DNA of 64,000 bases from Leisingera sp. ANG59. GTDB taxonomy: Bacteria > Pseudomonadota > Alphaproteobacteria > Rhodobacterales > Rhodobacteraceae. The notes beneath the pieces are model-generated. The model had not been told where the DNA came from, ran no database searches, and saw nothing but the letters and a program-made list of their open reading frames with translations. Below, in pieces: positions 1 through 9,341 of the stretch. The stretch lies in assembly GCF_013317235.1 (NCBI RefSeq), contig NZ_WLCM01000021.1, forward strand, positions 1 to 64,000. The letters are read 5' to 3'. A program made the translations under genes and the position numbers. How positions within the stretch are numbered: position 1 is the first letter of the stretch; each line of letters begins with the position of its first letter.

Positions 1-566
1 GTCACGATTTCCATCTCGACGGTGTCAATATAGGGCAGCTGGACACCACGGCTGTCGATCCGGTGGTAATAAGGGTTGCGCACAAACTGGTGGCGGATCT
101 TCTTGCCGGGTGAAGCGTTGATCCACGGCTGAAGCGTCGGTAGTTCGTGATTATCGAACTTGTACATATTGTCGTACTTGTTGTGCAGGGCTGCCCAGCT
201 TTTCACGCGGATTACGCCGACCCTGAGGTTCTGGAGGAGGAAGTCGACTATGCCCGCGTGAAAAGCTGGGCAGCCCTGCACAACAAGTACGACAATATGT
301 ACATTTCACGCGGATTACGCCGACCCTGAGGTTCTGGAGGAGGAAGTCGACTATGCCCGCGTGAAAAGCTGGGCAGCCCTGCACAACAAGTACGACAATA
401 TGTACAAGTTCGATAATCACGAACTACCGACGCTTCAGCCGTGGATCAACGCTTCACCCGGCAAGAAGATCCGCCACCAGTTTGTGCGCAACCCTTATTA
501 CCACCGGATCGACAGCCGTGGTGTCCAGCTGCCCTATATTGACACCGTCGAGATGGAAATCGTGAC
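1..566. repeat. Large inverted repeat enclosing a 103-bp tandem duplication
   Basis: Bases 1-210 are the exact reverse complement of 357-566 (position i pairs with 567-i). The 146 bases between the arms contain most of a 103-bp unit repeated in tandem at 201-303 and 304-406. Because 103 is not a multiple of three, the tandem copy breaks the reading frame of the binding-protein gene that occupies this area. A fold-back of coding sequence on itself at the extreme end of the window is what a chimeric read or contig-end misassembly looks like. A true rearrangement is possible but less likely. Confidence 0.9.
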
Positions 567-1590
567 CGCAGGGCTGGTGGCTGCCAAATCAAATGCAGGG
601 GAAGCCGACTTGCAGGCCCGCGGGCTGGACTTCCGAGACATCCCAATTCTGCGCAAGGGGGAAAAGGACAACTCCGGCTACAAGACCTATCTTTGGGGCA
701 ATGGCGCGGCCTCGCAGATCGCCATCTACCCGAACTTGAACACTCAGGACCCGGTGTGGCGGGACATCCTGCGCGATGTGCGGGTGCGGCGCGCGTTATC
801 GCTCGCTATCAACCGCCGCGCCATCAACCGGACGCTTTATTTTAACCTCGCTAAACCCGGTGCCATGACAGTACTGGAGCAAAGCGAGTTATTCGACCCC
901 GCGCTCAGAGATGCTTGGGCACAGTTTGACCCGGAACAGGCCAACCGGTTGCTTGACGAAGCCGGGCTGACGGAAAAGGACGGCTACGGCATCCGTTATC
1001 TGCCTGACGGCCGCCTGATGGAACTGATTGTGGAAACCGCCGGTGAACGGCAGGAAGTGGAAAACGCGCTGCAAATCATCGCCGATGACTGGCGCGATGT
1101 CGGGGTCAAATTGATTATGCGGCCACTGGACCGGGATATTCTTAGGAACCGTGTCTTTTCTGGGAGTTCGATGGCCTCCGCCTGGTTCGGCTGGGACAAC
1201 GGCCTGCCCCAGTCCTATACCTCTCCGGTATACTTGGCCCCGACTGATCAGGTCTTTCTGTCCTGGCCGAAATGGGGGCAATACTATCAAACCGGCGGCA
1301 GCGCGGGCGAGCCACCGGACATGGCGCCTGCCCAGCAGCTGCTCTCTCTTTTGCAGGACTGGAACATGGCTGCTACTAAGGCCGAACGCATAGCCGCGTG
1401 GCGTGCCATGCTTCAAATCCACGCGGAGCAGGTTTACGCCATTGGCGTGGTTGCCGCTGCGCCGCAGCCCGTGGTCGTCAGCAAGCGGCTGCGCAATGTT
1501 CCTGAACAAGCAATCTGGGCCTGGGATCCCGGCGCGCATTTCGGCATCTACCGGCCGGATGAATTCTTTTTCGAGGATGGCCTGGACTGA
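304..1590 (+). CDS. ABC transporter substrate-binding protein, family 5 (5' end lost or scrambled)
   Basis: The reading frame is open from 304 and gives about 428 residues. Family 5 (SBP_bac_5, peptide/nickel type) binding proteins are usually 530-640 residues, so the signal peptide and N-terminal lobe are missing. The visible part has the family's typical central stretch with RRALSLAINR (near 785-815) and a C-terminal lobe ending in a YRPDEFFFEDGL-like tail. The start is not real: upstream lies the inverted and tandem repeat, which shifts frame at 303/304. The stop overlaps the start of the permease gene by one base, so this is the binding protein of that transporter. The substrate cannot be read from sequence; oligopeptides or other organic compounds are typical. 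Confidence 0.8.
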   Translation, partial: FHADYADPEVLEEEVDYARVKSWAALHNKYDNMYKFDNHELPTLQPWINASPGKKIRHQFVRNPYYHRIDSRGVQLPYIDTVEMEIVTAGLVAAKSNAGEADLQARGLDFRDIPILRKGEKDNSGYKTYLWGNGAASQIAIYPNLNTQDPVWRDILRDVRVRRALSLAINRRAINRTLYFNLAKPGAMTVLEQSELFDPALRDAWAQFDPEQANRLLDEAGLTEKDGYGIRYLPDGRLMELIVETAGERQEVENALQIIADDWRDVGVKLIMRPLDRDILRNRVFSGSSMASAWFGWDNGLPQSYTSPVYLAPTDQVFLSWPKWGQYYQTGGSAGEPPDMAPAQQLLSLLQDWNMAATKAERIAAWRAMLQIHAEQVYAIGVVAAAPQPVVVSKRLRNVPEQAIWAWDPGAHFGIYRPDEFFFEDGLD

Positions 1591-2618
1591 TGGAGATACT
1601 GCGATACGCCATCTACCGCTTTGGCACCATGCTGATGACACTTCTGGTAGTGTCGGTGCTGATCTTTGCCATTATCAACCTGCCCCCCGGAGACTACCTG
1701 TCGAACCAGATCGCCGAACTGCAGGCAACCGGACAGTCCGCAGGTGTCGCCAAAGCGGAATTCCTGCGCAAAGAATATGCGCTCGATAAGCCATTGTGGC
1801 AGCAGTACATGATCTGGATGGGCTTCATGCCGGGCCCGCACGGGTTTTCCGGTATGGTCCAAGGCAATTTCGGCTGGTCGTTCGAGTTTGACAGCCCCGT
1901 GGCTGACATCGTCGGTGACAGCTTGTGGCTGACTGTGCTGGTGAACCTGGCTGCTGTGATCTTTGTCTATGCCGTCGCCTTGCCCCTGGGTGTGCTGGCC
2001 GCTGCCCGCGCCCGCAGCTGGGTCGATTACACCACCGCCTTCGTCGGCTACCTCGGCCTTGCCACTCCAAACTTCCTGTTGGCGCTGATCCTTTTCTACT
2101 ACGGCCACCGATGGTTTGACCTGCCGATCGGCGGGCTGATGGCACCTGAATTTGAGGGGGCGCCAATGAACTGGGACAAGGTGAAATCCATTCTGGTTCA
2201 TCTGATTGTACCGACTTTCGTGATAGGCACCGCCGGCGCCTCGGCCATGATGCAGCGGCTGCGCGCCAACATGCTGGACGAACTGGGCAAACCTTATGTT
2301 GAGACCGCCATCGCCAAGGGTATGGCCCCCTCTCGCATGTTGACGAAGTACCCGCTGCGGGTGGCCTTCAATCCCTTTGTGGCCGACATCGGCAACCTGC
2401 TGCCCTCGATGATTTCCGGCTCAGTCTTGGTATCGGTGGTTCTGGGTCTGCAGACCATCGGCCCGACCCTTCTGACAGCTCTCAAGACCCAGGACATGTT
2501 TCTCTCGGGGTTCGTGCTAATGTTTGTTGCCTTGCTCACCCTGATCGGCACCATGATCTCGGATGTACTGCTGGTGCTTCTTGACCCCAGAATCCGCTAT
2601 GAGGGGCGTGACGCATGA
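1590..2618 (+). CDS. ABC transporter permease, DppB/OppB-type
   Basis: Inner-membrane permease of 342 residues, the usual size of the family. The N-terminus has a first membrane helix at about residues 8-30 followed by a PPGDYL segment, the counterpart of the PGDP motif in DppB-like permeases. The cytoplasmic EAA-type loop that docks with the ATPase lies at about 236-262 (ETAIAKGMAPSRML). The C-terminus carries the family's DPRIRYEG ending. Translation starts at an ATG overlapping the binding-protein stop (TGATG) and is followed by an ATGA overlap with the second permease, so all three are made from one transcript. The ATPase subunits are not in the window and may lie upstream. Confidence 0.92.
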   Translation: MEILRYAIYRFGTMLMTLLVVSVLIFAIINLPPGDYLSNQIAELQATGQSAGVAKAEFLRKEYALDKPLWQQYMIWMGFMPGPHGFSGMVQGNFGWSFEFDSPVADIVGDSLWLTVLVNLAAVIFVYAVALPLGVLAAARARSWVDYTTAFVGYLGLATPNFLLALILFYYGHRWFDLPIGGLMAPEFEGAPMNWDKVKSILVHLIVPTFVIGTAGASAMMQRLRANMLDELGKPYVETAIAKGMAPSRMLTKYPLRVAFNPFVADIGNLLPSMISGSVLVSVVLGLQTIGPTLLTALKTQDMFLSGFVLMFVALLTLIGTMISDVLLVLLDPRIRYEGRDA

Positions 2619-3769
2619 CCAATCTGCCCGACGGACGATATGTCGACGACGAACCGTTTGATCCGCAAGCCTCGCTTCTGGAGCTAGAGCGCAAGGACCT
2701 GGACGCCCCGAACTGGCTCCTGGTCTGGCGCAAGTTCAAAACACACAGGCTGGGCCTCATCTCGGGTATTTTTCTGCTGATAGCCTACGGGCTGATCCCA
2801 TTCGCCGGTTTTATTGCCCCTTACGGCCCGAACCAGCGGTTTTCCGAACAGCTCTACTCGCCGCCCCAGTCGATCAAACTGTTTCACGAGGACGAGTTTG
2901 TCGGCCCCTTCGTTTATCCGATGACCTCGGAGGCGAATCTGGAAACATTCCAGTGGGAGTTCAAACCGGACACCTCACGACCGCTCAAGCTCAAGTTCTT
3001 TTGCGAAGGCAGCACCTACTACCTCGCCGGCTTTATTGAAAGCAACAGGCACCTCTTCTGCGCCAGCGAGGAGGCCACGATCTTCATCCTAGGGTCCGAC
3101 CGCCTGGGCCGTGACATCTTCAGCCGCGTTTCCTATGGCGCGCAGCTGTCCCTGACGGTTGGCTTGATCGGGATCACAGTCTCTTTCGTGCTTGGCATCT
3201 TCTTCGGCAGTGTCGCGGGCTATTTCGGCGGCCGCGTGGACTGGACGGTGAACCGGGTGATTGAGATCTTGCGCTCACTGCCGGAACTGCCCTTGTGGCT
3301 CGCGCTGTCTGCTGCGGTGCCTTCGAACTGGTCTCCAGTAGCGGTGTTTTTCATCATCTCGATCATTCTTGGCATTCTTGACTGGCCCGGGCTGGCCCGC
3401 TCCGTGCGCGCCAAGTTCCTGTCCTTGCGGGAAGAGGAATATGTCCGAGCCGCGGAAATGATGGGCGCTTCCTCCGGGCGGGTGATCCGTAAGCATTTGC
3501 TGCCGAACTTCATGTCGCACCTGATCGCATCCGCCACGCTCTCGATCCCAGCAATGATCCTCGGGGAAACTGCGTTGTCATTTCTCGGCCTTGGGCTACG
3601 CGCACCTGCAGTCAGCTGGGGTGTAATGCTGAATGACGCGCAGAACCTCACATCTGTTGAAATTTATCCCTGGCTCGCCATTCCGATGCTGCCGATTGTA
3701 GTCGTCGTGCTTGCCTTCAACTTCCTTGGCGACGGGCTACGCGACAGCCTGGACCCTTACCAGCAATGA
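2615..3769 (+). CDS. ABC transporter permease, DppC/OppC-type
   Basis: Second permease of the same transporter, 384 residues. It is longer than a typical DppC (about 300) because a soluble segment of roughly 90 residues (about 85-175), probably periplasmic, sits between the first and second membrane helices. It then shows the conserved GSDRLGRDIFSR motif and an EAA loop (EEYVRAAEMMGAS, about 273-285). It ends with GDGLRDSLDP, typical of DppC-like proteins. Its start overlaps the preceding stop (ATGA) and its stop overlaps the CoA-transferase start in the same way. The long first loop is known from a subset of family 5 transporters; its role here is unknown. Confidence 0.92.
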   Translation: MTNLPDGRYVDDEPFDPQASLLELERKDLDAPNWLLVWRKFKTHRLGLISGIFLLIAYGLIPFAGFIAPYGPNQRFSEQLYSPPQSIKLFHEDEFVGPFVYPMTSEANLETFQWEFKPDTSRPLKLKFFCEGSTYYLAGFIESNRHLFCASEEATIFILGSDRLGRDIFSRVSYGAQLSLTVGLIGITVSFVLGIFFGSVAGYFGGRVDWTVNRVIEILRSLPELPLWLALSAAVPSNWSPVAVFFIISIILGILDWPGLARSVRAKFLSLREEEYVRAAEMMGASSGRVIRKHLLPNFMSHLIASATLSIPAMILGETALSFLGLGLRAPAVSWGVMLNDAQNLTSVEIYPWLAIPMLPIVVVVLAFNFLGDGLRDSLDPYQQ

Positions 3770-5112
3770 GCCTCGTCGCCAGTCTGCCCGCCGCGGGTGA
3801 ATACCGCGTGACCGGCCGCGGCCATTGGCGCAGCGCCTTCGCAGTCACCGAACTGGCCAATGCATCAATTGGCGCTGTAGGCCTGGAACTGGCAAAGCTG
3901 ATCGAAACGCTGAACCTGGCCCCTGCCGCGCCAGAAGTTACTGTGGATCAGCGCCTTGCCTCACTCTGGTTCATGTACAGCTTCCGGCCGGTGGGCTGGG
4001 AGCTCCCGAACCTGTGGGATGACATAGCAGGCGTGTATGAAACGCGTGACGGCTGGATCCGCTTGCACACCAACCTGCCGCATCACCGCAAGGCCGCGCT
4101 GCAAGTGCTCGGCTGCCCAGGCAAGAGAAAGGTTGTGGCTGATGCGGTCAGGCACTGGCCGGCCGACAGGCTGGAAAGCGAAACCGTGGCGGCTGGCGGT
4201 GTGGCTGCCGCCATGCGCAGCCGGGCAGCCTGGGCGGCGCACCCTCAGGGCCGTTCGGTGGCATCAGAGCAGCTGATCCAATGGTCAGATCCCGCTCCGC
4301 TCCGGCTGCAGGATAGGCCGGAAGCAACGGCAGAACGCCCGCTGGCGGGACTGCGGGTGCTGGATCTGACCCGGGTTCTAGCCGGACCGGTCTCGACCCG
4401 GACGCTTGCCGGCTTCGGCGCCGATGTGCTGCGCATCGACCCGCCTGGCTGGGACGAGCCCGGTGTGATTACCGACATCTCTCTGGGCAAAAACATGGCC
4501 GCACTCGACCTGACAAATGGCGGCGACAGGCAGGTTTTTGAGACCTTGCTCGCTCAGGCCGATGTACTGGTGCACGGCTACCGGCCCGGCGCCTTGGACG
4601 GGCTTGGGTATGACGCGGAGAGCCGACGGAAGCTTGCGCCAAACACCGTCGAGGTGGCGCTGAACGCCTATGGCTGGACAGGCCCTTGGGCCAAGCGGCG
4701 CGGATTCGATAGTTTGGTTCAAATGAGCGCGGGCATTGCCGATACGGGCCGGAACTGGGCCGGGTCAAGAAAACCGCACCCTCTGCCGGTGCAGGCGCTG
4801 GATCATGCAACCGGATACCTGATGGCCGCCGCCGTCCTTTCGGCACTCACGTCAGCAGCGCGAGGTGAGGCGGTGCCACAGGCCCGCCTCTCGCTCGCGC
4901 GCACAGCTGAACTGCTTGCCGGAATGGAAAAATCGGCTGAGGGGTCTGACATAACCGGGCCAGAGGACGCCGACTATTCACCGAACATTGAGACAAGCGG
5001 CTGGGGACCCGGCAACCGGCTTGCAGCACCGCTCCGCCTGAGCGGCACGGCTATGCACTGGGAATTGCCCGCCACCCGTTGCGGCAGCGCCGCTGCCGCC
5101 TGGCCTGATTAA
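3766..5112 (+). CDS. CoA-transferase family III (CaiB/BaiF-like)
   Basis: Protein of 448 residues. The recognisable CaiB/BaiF core starts at about residue 192 (GLRVLDLTRVLAGPVSTRTLAG) and includes the likely catalytic aspartate at residue 346 within LDHATGY. The first 190 residues look like a diverged half-domain of the same fold. Class III enzymes move CoA between carboxylic acids. The ATGA overlap with the permease places this enzyme in the transporter operon, so activation of the imported compound, or of a product of it, as a CoA thioester is a reasonable inference. The substrate is not determinable from sequence. Confidence 0.82.
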   Translation: MSLVASLPAAGEYRVTGRGHWRSAFAVTELANASIGAVGLELAKLIETLNLAPAAPEVTVDQRLASLWFMYSFRPVGWELPNLWDDIAGVYETRDGWIRLHTNLPHHRKAALQVLGCPGKRKVVADAVRHWPADRLESETVAAGGVAAAMRSRAAWAAHPQGRSVASEQLIQWSDPAPLRLQDRPEATAERPLAGLRVLDLTRVLAGPVSTRTLAGFGADVLRIDPPGWDEPGVITDISLGKNMAALDLTNGGDRQVFETLLAQADVLVHGYRPGALDGLGYDAESRRKLAPNTVEVALNAYGWTGPWAKRRGFDSLVQMSAGIADTGRNWAGSRKPHPLPVQALDHATGYLMAAAVLSALTSAARGEAVPQARLSLARTAELLAGMEKSAEGSDITGPEDADYSPNIETSGWGPGNRLAAPLRLSGTAMHWELPATRCGSAAAAWPD

Positions 5113-5224
5113 CCGGCTGCACGCGAGCCGCCCCTGTCCCAGGCAATCTGCACCCACAAAAAAATCTGGAAAGTAGCGCCCACCAGCTTCCCGCCATCTT
5201 GCCCGTCCAGCAACCTACAGAACC

Positions 5225-5246
5225 GCGCCGCGCGACAGCGCGGCGC
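5225..5246. repeat. GC-rich intergenic hairpin, dispersed repeat copy 1
   Basis: Nine-base stem GCGCCGCGC/GCGCGGCGC with the four-base loop GACA, followed by CAGGCCCAA. It lies in the 206-bp gap between the CoA-transferase stop and the convergent mscS stop. The same hairpin and flank recur at 41899-41926, and a shorter version at 62668-62684. No T-run follows, so a simple rho-independent terminator is unlikely; a REP-like dispersed element fits better. Confidence 0.6.
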
Positions 5247-5318
5247 CAGGCCCAACCCCAAGCTGAACGCGTCGGCGGTCAAGCGCGAGGGCGGGAGGGC
5301 GCCCGCTGCCAAGCCCGC

Positions 5319-7718
5319 TCAGCGGTCGTCGCCGCCTGGTCCGCCCATGTCTTCCAGCATGTCTTCGTCAATGGCTGCCTGCACAGCTCCCAATGCGGCC
5401 TCCTTCTGTTTCGGTGTTACCTCTTCCTCCTGGTCCGCGGCCAGGCGCACCGTGACCTCGCGGTGGGCGAATTTTACACCCTCGCGCGCGAACAGCTCGC
5501 GGATTTCCTGATAAACCCGCTTGCGGACGATCCACTGGTCGCCCGGCTTGGTCATGAATTTCACCCGGATGATCATTGCCGAGTCCTGCATCTCGATCAC
5601 CCCTTGCGACTTCAGCGGCTGGATGAAGGTATGTCCGACAACCGGATCATCCATCAGCTTTTGACCCAGCTTCTTGATCAGCTTCCTGACCTTCTCCACG
5701 TCGGTGTCATAGGTCACCCGCAACGGCAGTTTCATCATCACCCAGTCGCGGGAATAATTGGTCAGCACCTTGATCTCTCCAAAAGGAATGGTGTGCAGCG
5801 CGCCTAGGTGATGGCGCAACTGGAAGGAGCGGACGGAGATCTTTTCGACAGTGCCCTTCACGTCCCCGATATCGATGTACTCGCCTTTCCGGAAGGCATC
5901 ATCAATCAGAAAGAATGCGCCCGAGAAAATATCCCGCACCAGCGTCTGCGAGCCAAAGCCCACGGCTAGGCCAACCACACCGGCACCAGCAAAGAGCGGG
6001 CTGACGTTGATGCCCAGCTCCAGCAGCAGGATCAGGACAATCGACACCAGCACCACCGCAAGGATCGCGCCGCGGAACAGCGGCAGCAGGGTCGCCAGCC
6101 GGCTGGCCCCGCCGGCCCCGCCTTCATCTCCCAGCTCGGCCTCCGGAACATCGCCCACTTCCTCGTCGATTTTGCTGTCGATCCAGATCCGGAACAAGTG
6201 ATAGACGATATAGCCGATGAACAGGATGACAGTCACATCCACAACCCGTTCAGCAGCGGTAGTCTTGAGCCAGCTGGCGTCCGGGTTCCAAACAATTACC
6301 AGCGAATAAGCCCCGACAACAAAGGCGAGGATGCCTGCAACTCTGCGAGCCAGGTCTTCGTATGTGCCGATCGGGTGCTTTATCTTCGGGAGAGCGGCTT
6401 CCTCCCCCGCCTCTTCATCTGCCTCCAAAGCAGTGCTATCCGGCTGAGCTGTTTCAGTGTCAGCACCGGCCGCGCCCGCTTCCGGTGCCGCATCTTGCGC
6501 GCCCGACGGCGCTTCTGCCGCGGCTTGAAAAGCAAGGCTGCGGCGGAAATACCGTTCGATCACATAATTTATCGCCCCATAGACCACCAGGATCGTGGTC
6601 AGAACGAAGTAGCTGCCCGCCATCAGCGGGATCGACACCTCGTGCTCAAGCACCAGATCAAAGGCCAGCTTGAGCCAGCCGAATACCATGTAGACCATCA
6701 GCACCGGCGCCCAGGCGACTGCCAGGAAGCGCACCAGCCACGAACAGTCTTCGGGCGGGCGACCAGCACGGATGGCATTGGAAATCGCCCGGCCGTTCAC
6801 CAGTACCATCAGCAGATTCCCAACCGTCCCGACCAGCGCCAGAACGCCGTAGACCAGTGCATAGACGTTGTAGTTAAGACCGAAATCCCCGACCCAGGTT
6901 GCAAACAGCGTCGAGGAAATGTCGTAAGTCGCCAGCAAGGACGCCCAGATATACAGCCGCTTGGCATCCCGGTCGGAAAACACAGGGATACGGTACTGAG
7001 CCAGAAAAGGTGACAGCACCATCCGCCATAGGTCCGACACAGTGCGGGCCAGGAAATAGGCTGTATAGATCGCCGTAACGGTAAACTCGATGGACGGATC
7101 GCCCGACGCACCAAAAATCAGATACGAAGTCAGCGCCGCAAAAATCATTGCAAAAATTGTGGCACCAATCCCCATGAGAAAACGAAACACCAGAAACGGC
7201 ATTTTCTCCTGATACCCTTCAGGAGTTTCCTGGATCCGTGAGACAACAAACTTTTTGGCAAACCGCTTGCCGTAAATCTCCACCGACAGCCAACGTCCGA
7301 TCAGAAGGAACAGCACACTCCAGCCCAGAACCTCCACATAAGTCATAATGCGCCCGTCAGGGCTGGTCTGGCGCAGGATGTATTGCATTTCAAAGACTGA
7401 ATAAGGCAGTGCTTCCAGCCGGCTGTTCAGTTCTGCCCGGAACGCAGCCACTCTGGACTGCGCCTTCATCAGAGCTGAGGGTTGTTCCATCGCTCCCGGC
7501 GCGGAATGATCTGCCGACGGCCCGCCTTCAGGCGGCGCATTCAGCAACCGTCCGCTACTGTCAACAACCAGCACATTGACACCGCTTTCGGCCGCTTGCT
7601 CAATCGCTCGCGACAATGCCTCTGCGCTCCCGGCGTCACTTTCTTGCGCGCTGGTGTGAGCTGTCAGCCCGCCCCCCAGCAGCAGACAGAGCAGAAACCG
7701 AAGGAAGAAATGCTGCAT
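5319..7718 (-). CDS. MscS-family mechanosensitive ion channel, large form
   Basis: Inner-membrane channel of 799 residues with an N-terminal signal peptide (hydrophobic residues 3-20, then TSAQES). A periplasmic stretch follows, then multiple membrane helices and an acidic Ala-rich cytoplasmic linker near residues 400-445. The MscS core spans about 545-750 and contains the pore helix GVVGLAVGFGSQTLVRDIFSG and the beta-domain segment IDIGDVKGTVEKI. Small MscS is about 290 residues, so this belongs to the large MscK/YbiO-like group. Such channels open under membrane tension and release solutes in osmotic downshock. It is monocistronic and convergent with the transporter operon. Confidence 0.88.
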   Translation of the reverse strand: MQHFFLRFLLCLLLGGGLTAHTSAQESDAGSAEALSRAIEQAAESGVNVLVVDSSGRLLNAPPEGGPSADHSAPGAMEQPSALMKAQSRVAAFRAELNSRLEALPYSVFEMQYILRQTSPDGRIMTYVEVLGWSVLFLLIGRWLSVEIYGKRFAKKFVVSRIQETPEGYQEKMPFLVFRFLMGIGATIFAMIFAALTSYLIFGASGDPSIEFTVTAIYTAYFLARTVSDLWRMVLSPFLAQYRIPVFSDRDAKRLYIWASLLATYDISSTLFATWVGDFGLNYNVYALVYGVLALVGTVGNLLMVLVNGRAISNAIRAGRPPEDCSWLVRFLAVAWAPVLMVYMVFGWLKLAFDLVLEHEVSIPLMAGSYFVLTTILVVYGAINYVIERYFRRSLAFQAAAEAPSGAQDAAPEAGAAGADTETAQPDSTALEADEEAGEEAALPKIKHPIGTYEDLARRVAGILAFVVGAYSLVIVWNPDASWLKTTAAERVVDVTVILFIGYIVYHLFRIWIDSKIDEEVGDVPEAELGDEGGAGGASRLATLLPLFRGAILAVVLVSIVLILLLELGINVSPLFAGAGVVGLAVGFGSQTLVRDIFSGAFFLIDDAFRKGEYIDIGDVKGTVEKISVRSFQLRHHLGALHTIPFGEIKVLTNYSRDWVMMKLPLRVTYDTDVEKVRKLIKKLGQKLMDDPVVGHTFIQPLKSQGVIEMQDSAMIIRVKFMTKPGDQWIVRKRVYQEIRELFAREGVKFAHREVTVRLAADQEEEVTPKQKEAALGAVQAAIDEDMLEDMGGPGGDDR

Positions 7719-8114
7719 GACCGGCTATCCTCATGGAAACTTGTGTCAAATTAACCACCTGCCGGAGCGTTGCGCAAATGGCGCGCGCGCAAATTCCCGT
7801 GCGCCTTGCAACAATGCCGCATGATTGCATGCACTCAGGCTCCGGGCTATACAAATTCAGATATCTGCTCATCGGGCAGAGCACCACGCTGCCGCGGTCC
7901 CGGCCGGCTTTCCGCCAGGACCTCAAGCTGCTAGAGCAAATACTGACCGCGCCCCTGCCGCAAATGGACATTGGACGCGCAAACTGAGGCAAAAGATGGC
8001 CGAGCATGTAAGCACGCGCCCGGAGACGACCGGCAGCAAAGGCTGGCGTGCCTCTTCGGCAGCCGCGGCATGCCCGTTGACAGAAGCAGCCCAGCAATCC
8101 TTTCAGGTAGTCAA
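7719..8114. other. Intergenic region, divergent (mscS / glycosyltransferase cluster)
   Basis: 396 bp between the diverging mscS and glycosyltransferase starts, so both promoters should be here. An in-frame extension of the glycosyltransferase back to 7971 exists, but its residues have no family resemblance and it has no clear ribosome site. A TTGACA box occurs at 8077-8082 without a convincing -10 partner. No RNA gene, repeat or credible small gene was seen. Confidence 0.5.
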
Positions 8115-9341
8115 ATGACGGACACGGGCCTCACCCAACCCTATTCGCACACCGGCAAGCGCGGTCCCCGGATCATGTTCTACAGCCATGACACTTTCGG
8201 GCTAGGTCATCTGCGGCGCTCAAGGGCGCTGGCAGGTGCTATCACGTCAGCAAACCCGGACGCTTCGGCGCTGATCCTTACGGGGTCCCCGGTAGCAGGA
8301 AGGTTTTCATTCCCGACCCGTGTCGACCATGTGCGCCTGCCCGGTGTGATCAAGCGTTCCGACGGTTCCTACGCGTCACGCACCATGGGCATGAGCATCG
8401 AGGAAACCGCCGAGTTGCGCGCGGCCCTGATCCGCTCCACCGTCGAGCAATACGATCCCGATGTGCTGGTCGCCGACAAGGAGCCCACCGGATTTCGCGG
8501 CGAGCTGATGCCAGCACTAGATTTGCTGAAAACGCGCGGGCGCTGCAAGATGATTCTGGGCCTGCGGGATGTGCTGGATGAGCCGGAGGTGCTCGCAGCC
8601 GAATGGGAACGCAAGCACGCGGTCGAAGCCACCCGTGATTTCTACGACGAGATCTGGGTTTATGGCCCCCGGTCTGTATACGACCCGACTGCCGGATTGC
8701 CCTTCACTGCTGAGATGCAAGCCCGCATGCATTGGACCGGCTACCTGCGCCGCGATCTTGGTCAAGTCGGAGAACCGCCCGAGCAGCCTTACCTGCTGGT
8801 TACGCCCGGTGGTGGTGGCGATGGCGAGATGATGGTGGACCTGGTGCTGTCGGCATATGAAGCCGACCCGGGCCTCTCCCCGCGCGCGGTACTGGTCTAT
8901 GGCCCCTTTCTGTCTGGCGAAACACGGCAGGATTTTGAGGAGCGGGTTGCCCGGCTGAATGGCCGCGTCACCGCCGTCGGTTTTGAATCTCAGATAGAGA
9001 CTTTGTTTGCCGGCGCTCAGGGCGTGGTCTGCATGGGTGGCTACAACACGTTCTGCGAGGTTCTGTCTTTTGACAAGCCGGCAGTTATCGTGCCCCGCAC
9101 CACCCCTCGGCTGGAGCAATGGATACGCGCCAGCCGGGCTGAAGAAATCGGACTGACGACCATGCTGGATGAAATCCGAGATGGCTGGACCGCGTCGGCA
9201 TTGGCCAAAGCAATCCGTGCCCTGGCAAACCAGCCTCCGCCGTCCGCCGCAGGCTCCGAAGGCCTTCTGGACGGACTCGACTACGTGACCCGGCGTGTTA
9301 CGTCATTGCTTCAGGACACCCGCAAAGAGGCCGCGGAATGA
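8115..9341 (+). CDS. Predicted glycosyltransferase, MurG/COG4671-like
   Basis: A 408-residue GT-B fold protein. The N-terminal domain has the glycine loop FGLGHLRRS (residues 28-36), typical of MurG-like and COG4671 enzymes. A shared LRDVLDEP motif lies mid-protein, and the C-terminal donor-binding domain shows CMGGYNTFCEVLSF near residue 306. I chose the ATG at 8115 because the family alignment starts there; the frame stays open to 7971 but that extension is unlike any relative. It is the first gene of a seven-gene coupled cluster and overlaps the next by ATGA. Donor and acceptor sugars are unknown. It is a distant paralogue of the gene at 12257. Confidence 0.78.
   Translation: MTDTGLTQPYSHTGKRGPRIMFYSHDTFGLGHLRRSRALAGAITSANPDASALILTGSPVAGRFSFPTRVDHVRLPGVIKRSDGSYASRTMGMSIEETAELRAALIRSTVEQYDPDVLVADKEPTGFRGELMPALDLLKTRGRCKMILGLRDVLDEPEVLAAEWERKHAVEATRDFYDEIWVYGPRSVYDPTAGLPFTAEMQARMHWTGYLRRDLGQVGEPPEQPYLLVTPGGGGDGEMMVDLVLSAYEADPGLSPRAVLVYGPFLSGETRQDFEERVARLNGRVTAVGFESQIETLFAGAQGVVCMGGYNTFCEVLSFDKPAVIVPRTTPRLEQWIRASRAEEIGLTTMLDEIRDGWTASALAKAIRALANQPPPSAAGSEGLLDGLDYVTRRVTSLLQDTRKEAAE

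Noticed and set aside
147-420. Short overlapping ORFs on both strands with the same N-terminal sequence
   Set aside because: They are products of the inverted repeat, not genes; both read through mirrored copies of the binding-protein coding region.
8077-8105. TTGACA box upstream of the glycosyltransferase cluster
   Set aside because: No acceptable -10 element at 16-18 bp spacing and too close to the start codon to be convincing.
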